From contig JBBQZO010000012.1 of the NCBI GenBank assembly GCA_038207625.1, positions 73,014 to 137,013 of the forward strand: a DNA stretch of 64,000 bases, read 5' to 3'. Each line of letters opens with the position of its first letter. Positions within the stretch are counted from its first letter, which is position 1. The DNA is from JBBQZO01 sp038207625. GTDB taxonomy: Bacteria; Pseudomonadota; Gammaproteobacteria; Burkholderiales; Burkholderiaceae_D. The notes beneath the pieces were generated by a model. It had not been told where the DNA came from. It did no database searches and saw only the letters and a program-made list of their open reading frames with translations. This document shows positions 58,355 to 64,000 of this stretch, piece by piece. A program made the position numbers and the translations under genes.

Positions 58355-58903
58355 ATGTCACTCGATCACGCCTTGCTCGTCTCCCTGCTCGAAAAGCCCA
58401 GTTCCGGCTATGAACTGGCGCGCCGCTTCGACCGCTCGATCGGTCACTTCTGGAATGCGACACACCAGCAAATCTACCGCGTGCTGGCGCGCATGGAGGA
58501 AGCCGGCACCATTGTGTGCCACGTCGAACGGGGCGAATCGGCGCCCGACCGCAAGGTGTTCGCGGTGACCGACGCGGGCCGCCAGATTCTGGCGGGCTGG
58601 ATGGTGGAGCCGTCCGAGCTCGAAGTGGGGCGGGTGCCCTTGATGGTCAAGCTGCGCGCGGCCGCCTTCGACGACCCGCGCCGCTTGCTCGCGCCGCTTG
58701 GCGAACGGCGTGACGAGCACGTCGCGCTGCTGGCGGCCTACCGTCAGATCGAACAACGCGATTTTGACGGCGAGCTCGATGTGCAGCGCGCCTTGCAGCA
58801 CCAGGTGCTCAAATTTGGCCTCGCTTACCAGCAGCTGTGGATCGACTGGCTGGACGAGACCGATACCCTGATCAAGCAAATTTCAGACAACAAACCGACT
58901 TAA
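58355..58903 (+). CDS. PadR-family transcriptional regulator
   Basis: A 182-residue repressor of the PadR/AphA type. The N-terminal winged helix is seen in MSLDHALLVSLLEKPSSGYELARRFDRSIG, FWNATHQQIYRVLARMEEAG and the wing ESAPDRKVFAVTDAGRQIL, quoted in parts. The C-terminal helical dimerisation domain (residues about 85-180) includes ERRDEHVALLAAYRQIEQRDF and LKFGLAYQQLWIDWLDET. PadR repressors of this class usually respond to small aromatic or acyl ligands. It is followed 22 bp later by fadH, so both are probably one unit under the upstream double palindrome. Confidence 0.92.
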   Translation: MSLDHALLVSLLEKPSSGYELARRFDRSIGHFWNATHQQIYRVLARMEEAGTIVCHVERGESAPDRKVFAVTDAGRQILAGWMVEPSELEVGRVPLMVKLRAAAFDDPRRLLAPLGERRDEHVALLAAYRQIEQRDFDGELDVQRALQHQVLKFGLAYQQLWIDWLDETDTLIKQISDNKPT

Positions 58904-58925
58904 ACGACCGTTTCTTGGAGACCTT

Positions 58926-60941
58926 ATGACTTCGCCGTATCCTAAATTGCTGGCCCCGCTGGACCTTGGCTTTACCACCTTGCGCAACCGTGTTGTGATG
59001 GGGTCGATGCACACCGGCCTGGAAGACATCGCCAACGCGCATGCCCGCATGGCGGCGTTTTACGGCGAGCGCGCCAAGGGCGGCGTGGGCCTGATCGTCA
59101 CCGGCGGTTTCGCGCCCAACGAGGACAGCCTGGTCATGCGCGGTGGTAAAACATTGAACAGTGAAGACGAGGCCGAACGCCATCGCGTCATCACCGAGGC
59201 CGTGCACGAGCACGGTGGCAAGATCTGCGTGCAGATCCTGCACACCGGGCGCTACGCCTACATCAAGCAGCCGGTCGCCCCGTCGGCGATCAAGAGCTCG
59301 ATCAATCCGGCCACCCCGCGCGAGATGACGGACGAGGAGATCGTCCAGACCATCGCCGACTTCGCCCAGTGCGCCGCGATGGTCAAGCACGGCAACTACG
59401 ACGGCGTCGAGATCATGGGCTCTGAAGGCTATCTGATCAACCAGTTCATCGCCCCGCGCACCAACGTGCGCACCGACCGCTGGGGTGGTCCGTTCGAAAA
59501 CCGCATCCGCTTCGCCCTGGAAGTGGTGCGCGCCGTGCGCGCACGCGTGGGCAAGGAATTCATCATCATCTTCCGCCTGTCGATGGCCGACCTGGTCGAA
59601 AACGGCAGCACCTGGGACGAAGTGGTGGCGCTGGCCAAGGAGCTGGAAAAAGCGGGCGTGACGATCATCAACACCGGCATCGGCTGGCACGAGGCGCGCA
59701 TTCCGACCATCATGACAAGCGTGCCGCGCGGCGCGTTCAGCGCCGTGACGCGTCGCCTGATGGATCATGTGAGCGTACCCTTGATCACGTCGAACCGCAT
59801 CAACGATCCGCAAGTGGCCGATGACATCATCGCGCGCGGCGACGCCGACATGGTGTCGATGGCGCGCCCGTTCCTGGCCGACGCGCACTTCGTCAACAAG
59901 GCGGCCGAAAATCGCGCCGACGCGATCAACACCTGCATCGCCTGCAACCAGGCCTGCCTGGACCATATCTTCACGATGCAGATGGCATCCTGCCTGGTCA
60001 ATCCGTTCGCCTGCCATGAGCTCGATGTCGACGTCGTCGCCACGACGGCGCCAAAATCGGTGGCGGTGGTGGGGGCCGGTCCGGCCGGCATGGCGGCGGC
60101 CACCACGCTGGCCGAGCGCGGCCACCGCGTGACCTTGTTTGACGCCGGCTTCGAGATCGGCGGGCAGTTCAACTACGCGCGCAAGATCCCCGGCAAGGAA
60201 GAATTCGCCGAAACGCTGCGTTACTTCCGCACCCGTCTGGCTGAGCTGAAAGTGGTGGTGCGCCTGAACCAGAAAGTGTCGGCGGGCGATCTGGCCGAGT
60301 TCGACCATGTGGTGGTGGCCACCGGCGTGACGCCGCGCACCCCCGCCATCCCCGGCATCGACCATCCGAAAGTGGTCAGCTACATCGACGCGATCGAGAA
60401 GCGCAAACCGGTGGGCAAGAAGGCCGCGCTGATCGGCGCCGGCGGCATCGGCTTCGACGTGGCCGAGCTGCTCACCCATGCGGGCGAGGCCAATGAACTC
60501 GACACCTATCGCCAGCAGTGGGGCATCGACGTCAACTACACCGACAATCGCGGTGCGCTGGTCGAGCCGATGATGCCGGAAATGCCGCGCGAAATCTGGC
60601 TGCTGCAGCGCAAGGCGAGCAAGCTCGGTGAGACGCTGGCGAAAACCACCGGCTGGGCCCGTCGTCTGCTGCTGCAAAAGCGCGGCGTGCATTTGGTGGG
60701 CGGGGTGGAATACGTGAAGATCGACGACGCCGGCCTGCACGTGCTGGTCAACGGCGAAGAGCGCGTGCTCGACGTGGACAGCATCGTCATCTGCGCCGGC
60801 CAGGAGCCGCGCCGCGATCTGGTCGCCGGGCTGGTCGCTGCCGGCAAGGCGCACACCCTGATCGGCGGCGCCGACGTGGCCACCGAACTCGATGCCAAGC
60901 GCGCGATCTGGCAGGCGACCGAGTTCGCGGTCGAGTTCTGA
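58926..60941 (+). CDS. fadH: NADPH-dependent 2,4-dienoyl-CoA reductase
   Basis: A 671-residue flavo-iron-sulfur enzyme reducing 2,4-dienoyl-CoA during oxidation of unsaturated fatty acids. The FMN TIM-barrel (about 5-330) carries NRVVMGSMHTGLED, GSEGYLINQF with the catalytic Tyr and GIGWHEARIPTI with the catalytic His. The 4Fe-4S motif is C337-IA-C340-NQA-C344-x11-C356. The FAD/NADPH domains follow (VAVVGAGPAGMAAATTLAERG, ALIGAGGIGFDVAELLTH). The start at 58926 follows CTTGGAGACC. It is cotranscribed with the PadR regulator and ends at a strong terminator. Confidence 0.96.
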   Translation: MTSPYPKLLAPLDLGFTTLRNRVVMGSMHTGLEDIANAHARMAAFYGERAKGGVGLIVTGGFAPNEDSLVMRGGKTLNSEDEAERHRVITEAVHEHGGKICVQILHTGRYAYIKQPVAPSAIKSSINPATPREMTDEEIVQTIADFAQCAAMVKHGNYDGVEIMGSEGYLINQFIAPRTNVRTDRWGGPFENRIRFALEVVRAVRARVGKEFIIIFRLSMADLVENGSTWDEVVALAKELEKAGVTIINTGIGWHEARIPTIMTSVPRGAFSAVTRRLMDHVSVPLITSNRINDPQVADDIIARGDADMVSMARPFLADAHFVNKAAENRADAINTCIACNQACLDHIFTMQMASCLVNPFACHELDVDVVATTAPKSVAVVGAGPAGMAAATTLAERGHRVTLFDAGFEIGGQFNYARKIPGKEEFAETLRYFRTRLAELKVVVRLNQKVSAGDLAEFDHVVVATGVTPRTPAIPGIDHPKVVSYIDAIEKRKPVGKKAALIGAGGIGFDVAELLTHAGEANELDTYRQQWGIDVNYTDNRGALVEPMMPEMPREIWLLQRKASKLGETLAKTTGWARRLLLQKRGVHLVGGVEYVKIDDAGLHVLVNGEERVLDVDSIVICAGQEPRRDLVAGLVAAGKAHTLIGGADVATELDAKRAIWQATEFAVEF

Positions 60942-60988
60942 TGCGCGCGGCCGCGCCGGATCGGCGCGGCCGCATTGAATGCACCACC

Positions 60989-61017
60989 AAGCCGGGGCGC
61001 AAGCGTCCCGGCTTTTT
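60989..61017 (+). terminator. rho-independent terminator after fadH, just before crotonase gene
   Basis: Stem AAGCCGGGGCG (60989-60999) with CGTCCCGGCTT (61004-61014, one G-U pair), loop CAAG, then TTTTT to 61017. It lies 47 bp after the fadH stop but only 24 bp before the next start codon, so it could also act as an attenuator for the crotonase gene. Confidence 0.85.
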
Positions 61018-61041
61018 CACCCTGTCGACATGGAATACCCG

Positions 61042-61854
61042 ATGACTCCCACTACTTTGAGCATTACCCGCGACGGCGCCGTCGCGATCATCGAACTGAA
61101 CCGCCCCGACAAAGCCAACGCGATGGTCGAGGCGATGTGGCACGAGATCCGCGACGCGATGCGCTGGGCCGATACGACGCCCGAGGTGCGCGTGGTGGTG
61201 CTGCGTGGCGCCGGACGCCACTTCACGGCCGGCATCGACCTGTCGATGCTGTTTAGCCTGGGCAAACAGATCGGCGACAGCTGCGACGGCCGTTCGCGCG
61301 AAAAACTGCGCCGCCTGATCCTCGACCTGCAAGACACCTTGACGAGCATCGAGCGCTGCCGCAAACCGGTGCTGGCGGCCATCCACGGCGCCTGCATCGG
61401 CGGTGGCATTGACCTCATCAGCGCCTGCGACATGCGCTACTGCTCGATGGATGCCAAGTTCTCGATCAAGGAAATCGACGTGGGCATGACGGCCGACGTG
61501 GGCACGCTGCAACGCCTGCCGCGCCTGATCGGCGAAGGCATGGCGCGCGAGCTGGCCTACACGGGGCGCAACTTCGACGGCGCCGAGGCGCGCGAAATTT
61601 GCCTGGTCAACCGCTGCTTCGACACGCCTGAGGCGCTGCACGAAGCCGTGCTGGAGATCGCCCGCACGATCGCAACGAAGTCGCCATTGGCGGTACGGGG
61701 CAGCAAGGAAATGATCACCTATGCGCGCGATCACAGCGTGGCCGACAGCCTGAACTACATCGCCACGTGGAACGCCGCGATGCTGATGTCGGAAGACCTG
61801 ATGGAAGCGGGCAAGGCGGGCATGGAAAAGCGCGCGCCCGTCTACCGCGACTAA
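61042..61854 (+). CDS. enoyl-CoA hydratase/isomerase (crotonase) family protein
   Basis: A 270-residue crotonase. MTPTTLSITRDGAVAIIELNRPD opens the fold; RGAGRHFTAGIDLSML is the first oxyanion-hole segment (AGID), AAIHGACIGGGIDLISACDMRYC the second (IHGACIGGG), and FSIKEIDVGMTADVGTLQRLPRLIG contains the region with catalytic acids (EIDVGMTADVG), as in delta3,5-delta2,4-dienoyl-CoA isomerases, where Asp and Glu residues occur here. This isomerase role would complement FadH in unsaturated fatty-acid oxidation. Start 61042 is preferred (GGAA six bases upstream), with 61030 possible. The fadH terminator lies directly upstream. Confidence 0.9.
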   Translation: MTPTTLSITRDGAVAIIELNRPDKANAMVEAMWHEIRDAMRWADTTPEVRVVVLRGAGRHFTAGIDLSMLFSLGKQIGDSCDGRSREKLRRLILDLQDTLTSIERCRKPVLAAIHGACIGGGIDLISACDMRYCSMDAKFSIKEIDVGMTADVGTLQRLPRLIGEGMARELAYTGRNFDGAEAREICLVNRCFDTPEALHEAVLEIARTIATKSPLAVRGSKEMITYARDHSVADSLNYIATWNAAMLMSEDLMEAGKAGMEKRAPVYRD

Positions 61855-62238
61855 AGCCGCACCGTTGGCCATGCCGCGTCCGTTCAACGGCGCGCCGCAT
61901 GGCTGGCGGCGCGCCAGCGCGAACAGGCATGCTTGCGCCCGTCCACCCTGGGCGTGCATCGGGCACAGGGCATCGCCCCGATCAGGTGCATGCCGTTTTG
62001 AATTTCCGGAGCAGAGCGGCGGTCTTTGCCAAGAACGCACTGTTAATTTTTTGTCCAATTATATGCGTATGATGTCAGCGTGCACGCATGTGGCCGTCTG
62101 CCTGTGGTGTGGCGCGCGATGTCATGCCGCGCACCCTGGTCGAACGCTGCAGCGGCGATAGGGCGCATCCTATGCGACACGCCGAAGCGCGTGCCGGCGA
62201 GCGTGCGCTGGCCTTGATTCCCCTCTGTCCGGTAGACC
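61855..62238. other. intergenic, no feature recognised
   Basis: 384 bp between same-strand genes. An AT-rich patch near 62040-62070 may hold the promoter of the methyltransferase gene. Open frames here lack ribosome sites and family resemblance. Confidence 0.4.
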
Positions 62239-62922
62239 ATGAACAATAGCGTTTCGCAACCGACACTTGAAAAAGTGGATCGATCCCAGAAATACTTCAA
62301 CACCTTGAGCCTGTTCTTCTACGACGCGATTCTGTACGGCGTGATCTCGAAATACGCGTGGAAATGCAGCATCGACCGGCTGGACCAGCACTATCGAACC
62401 TACCTGACTTCGAACCATCTTGAGGTCGGCGTGGGGACCGGTTTTCTGCTCGATCGTGTCGTCTTTACGTCGGCACAACCACGGCTTGCCCTGATGGATT
62501 TGAGCGAACAATGCCTGGAGACGACGCGGCGCAAGGTGGCGCGCTACCGGCCGGACATCTATCGGCAGAACTTGCTGGTCCCCATCGAGCACGCGGTGGC
62601 CGCCTTTGATTCCATCGCCATCAACTACGTCATGCATTGCGTACCGGGTAGTTTCAAAGAAAAAGGCGTCGCGTTCACACACTTGGGTTCCTTGCTCAGT
62701 GCCGATGGCGTCTTGTTTGGCACGACGGTGTTGTCGCAGGGCGTGCCGAAGAACCTGCTGGCCCGACCATTCATGTGGTTGATGAACGCTCTGGGGGTCT
62801 TCAATAATCAACACGACAACGCTGACGATCTGAAATCGTGCCTCGTGAAGAACTTCGAGATGGTCCACTTCGAAGTGATCGGGGTAACTGCCATCTTTGC
62901 AGTGAAGAAGCGACGCGACTGA
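62239..62922 (+). CDS. class I SAM-dependent methyltransferase
   Basis: A 227-residue Rossmann-fold methyltransferase. Motif I is HLEVGVGTGFLLDRV, followed by LALMDLSEQCLETTRRKV (motif II acidic residue in MDLS) and DSIAINYVMHCVPGSFKEKG (motif IV/V), then LLSADGVLFGTTVLSQGV. The N-terminal KYFNTLSLFFYDAILYGVISKYAWKC, read in parts, and the late LLARPFMWLMNALGVFNN are typical of the UbiE-like small-molecule methyltransferases found in secondary-metabolite clusters. The substrate is unknown. No biosynthetic neighbours are visible. Confidence 0.88.
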   Translation: MNNSVSQPTLEKVDRSQKYFNTLSLFFYDAILYGVISKYAWKCSIDRLDQHYRTYLTSNHLEVGVGTGFLLDRVVFTSAQPRLALMDLSEQCLETTRRKVARYRPDIYRQNLLVPIEHAVAAFDSIAINYVMHCVPGSFKEKGVAFTHLGSLLSADGVLFGTTVLSQGVPKNLLARPFMWLMNALGVFNNQHDNADDLKSCLVKNFEMVHFEVIGVTAIFAVKKRRD

Positions 62923-62958
62923 GCGCTCGCGCGGCGCGCCGTCATGCTGCGCCTCGCC

Positions 62959-63927
62959 TCACATCGGGAACATCTGCAAGGCGATCTGTTCCCATGTGTC
63001 ACGCGGCCCGCTGACGGGAACTTGCTGCATGCAAAAGCCGACGTCCGAATCGGGCCTGATCAAGGCTGTGGCCATCAGCTGGCGCCGCAGCGTTGGCGCA
63101 TCGTCATCGTTGAGCATGCCGTAGGCGTCGAGCAGTGCCTTCACCAATATCGGGTTACCTTGCGCCATGAACATCAGTGGTGTGAGCAATTCAAAGCGAT
63201 CGTTATTGCCGACTATCGCATCGCCGAAATCGATCAGGCCGCTCAGCGTCCAGCGCCCTTGGTCGTTGCGCGCCATCAGGTTCCAGGGATGGATATCCAT
63301 GTGAATCAGGCGCGCCTGCGCCGGTGGCGAAAAGTCGCCCGCCGCGTCGATGTAGGGCATCACTTGCGCCGCCAAATGGGCCGGCATCGCCTTGCGCTGA
63401 TGCCGCGCGAGGCACGCGCAAACCAGCGTGCCGATGTAGTGTTGCCAATCGACCCGGATCGCACTGTCGCCATCGACAGCGATGCTACGCAGCTCACGCA
63501 GCAGCGTGCCCACTTGCAGCATGATCAGGCGTTTTTGGCCGACGTCGAGCGACGGCCACACATCGGCCAGCGAGGTTCCCTGCAGGCGACTGGAAATCAC
63601 AAAGACCCAGTTGTCGATGATGCCGCCGCCAATAAGCCGGGGCGTCTCGAGCGATAATTTGCCGTTCAATAGCGGTGCGACGATGAGTTCTTTCTCGCCT
63701 TGCCCGCGCCAATTGGGCGGCACCAATTTGACGATGACCTCGTCACCCAGCTCGAACAAGGCATTGGCGCCTTCGGGGATCCGCGTCCATTGTCCGACCG
63801 GCAATCGATACACCTGTTGAAGGTGTTCGAGCACCGGCATCCAGTGACACAGTGGCGCACTCTTGATGAGATCAACAGACTGGACAATGCTGGGGTGTTC
63901 CGGCAAACAATGGATGGATAGGTTCAT
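62959..63927 (-). CDS. aminoglycoside phosphotransferase-like (APH) kinase
   Basis: A 322-residue protein-kinase-like small-molecule kinase. The N-lobe shows ALFELGDEVIVKLVPP with the ATP-binding Lys; the catalytic loop is RLIHMDIHPWNLMARND (HxDxxxxN) and the metal motif is LSGLIDFGDAIVGNN (DFGD), as in APH/HSK2/fructosamine-kinase relatives. The substrate is unknown; many members are not antibiotic-resistance enzymes. It converges with the methyltransferase gene (36 bp between stops) and is read from near the right window edge; its promoter would lie in the last 73 bp. Confidence 0.88.
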   Translation of the reverse strand: MNLSIHCLPEHPSIVQSVDLIKSAPLCHWMPVLEHLQQVYRLPVGQWTRIPEGANALFELGDEVIVKLVPPNWRGQGEKELIVAPLLNGKLSLETPRLIGGGIIDNWVFVISSRLQGTSLADVWPSLDVGQKRLIMLQVGTLLRELRSIAVDGDSAIRVDWQHYIGTLVCACLARHQRKAMPAHLAAQVMPYIDAAGDFSPPAQARLIHMDIHPWNLMARNDQGRWTLSGLIDFGDAIVGNNDRFELLTPLMFMAQGNPILVKALLDAYGMLNDDDAPTLRRQLMATALIRPDSDVGFCMQQVPVSGPRDTWEQIALQMFPM

Positions 63928-64000
63928 TCGATACTTCAGAAAAGAGCTGGCGCTTGGTCAGCGATTATCGGGCGGCGTGCGTACCCGGCCCGGCAGGAAC

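Noticed and set aside
58872..60854. 660-codon reverse-strand open frame opposite fadH
   Set aside because: Antisense shadow; fadH shows FMN, 4Fe-4S and FAD motifs on the forward strand.

Overview
The window is GC-rich bacterial chromosome, densely coding on both strands, with long, often TonB- or RTX-type envelope proteins, di-heme cytochromes, a PAS-GGDEF-EAL protein and REP-like palindromes containing GGGTCAGAGTAGAATTAATT. This combination suggests a betaproteobacterium, most likely an Oxalobacteraceae member (Massilia, Duganella or Janthinobacterium type); that assignment is inference from gene style, not from a marker gene. No tRNA, rRNA, CRISPR, prophage or intact transposase was seen.

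Left part (1-13.8 kb): the start of an aldo/keto reductase divergent from a LysR regulator with a palindromic operator; a TonB-dependent receptor followed by an O-acetylhomoserine sulfhydrylase, preceded by three strong hairpins; a papain-like cysteine peptidase; a secreted lipoprotein; a ketopantoate-reductase-like enzyme with an oxalyl-CoA-synthetase-like ligase; a REP pair; a secreted acetamidase/formamidase; and a glutathione transferase. 14.3-22 kb: penicillin-binding protein 2, a PAP2 phosphatase, a protein with GExH motifs, a GFA-family zinc protein, an orphan flagellar rod-like protein, and an AT-richer two-gene cassette (2OG-Fe(II)-oxygenase-like protein plus a translationally coupled 92-residue protein).

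21.6-31 kb: a di-heme cytochrome c peroxidase, an 1866-residue DUF4347/Ig-repeat/RTX/DUF4214 exported protein, a decayed thiolase, an SGNH hydrolase, and a scar region of dispersed repeats joined to two truncated genes. 31-46 kb: a PAS-PAS-GGDEF-EAL gene split by an in-frame amber codon, an OPT transporter, a NYN-domain protein, a periplasmic binding protein with an orphan histidine kinase (LuxP/LuxQ-like layout), GNAT and ACT-domain proteins, an ArgP-type LysR regulator, a Cache protein beside a frameshifted solute-binding protein, phosphoglucomutase and a ChaN-like protein.

46-64 kb: an ice-binding (DUF3494) pseudogene, a secreted GH13 alpha-amylase with a CBM20 domain, a secreted PHP-type (CehA/McbA-like) multidomain protein, FadE, a MerR regulator with a putative MerR-controlled promoter, a glutaminyl cyclase, a PadR-fadH unit with a double palindromic operator and an enoyl-CoA hydratase behind a terminator, a methyltransferase and an APH-type kinase. 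Fatty-acid oxidation functions (FadE, FadH, crotonase, acid-CoA ligase) are scattered rather than in one operon.

Two themes are unusual. First, tandem repeats repeatedly begin at or span stop codons (cysteine peptidase, argP-like gene, pgm, GFA gene). Second, there are several fresh gene ruins (thiolase, ice-binding protein, TetR tail, frameshifted binding protein, amber-split GGDEF-EAL), pointing to active local rearrangement and decay.
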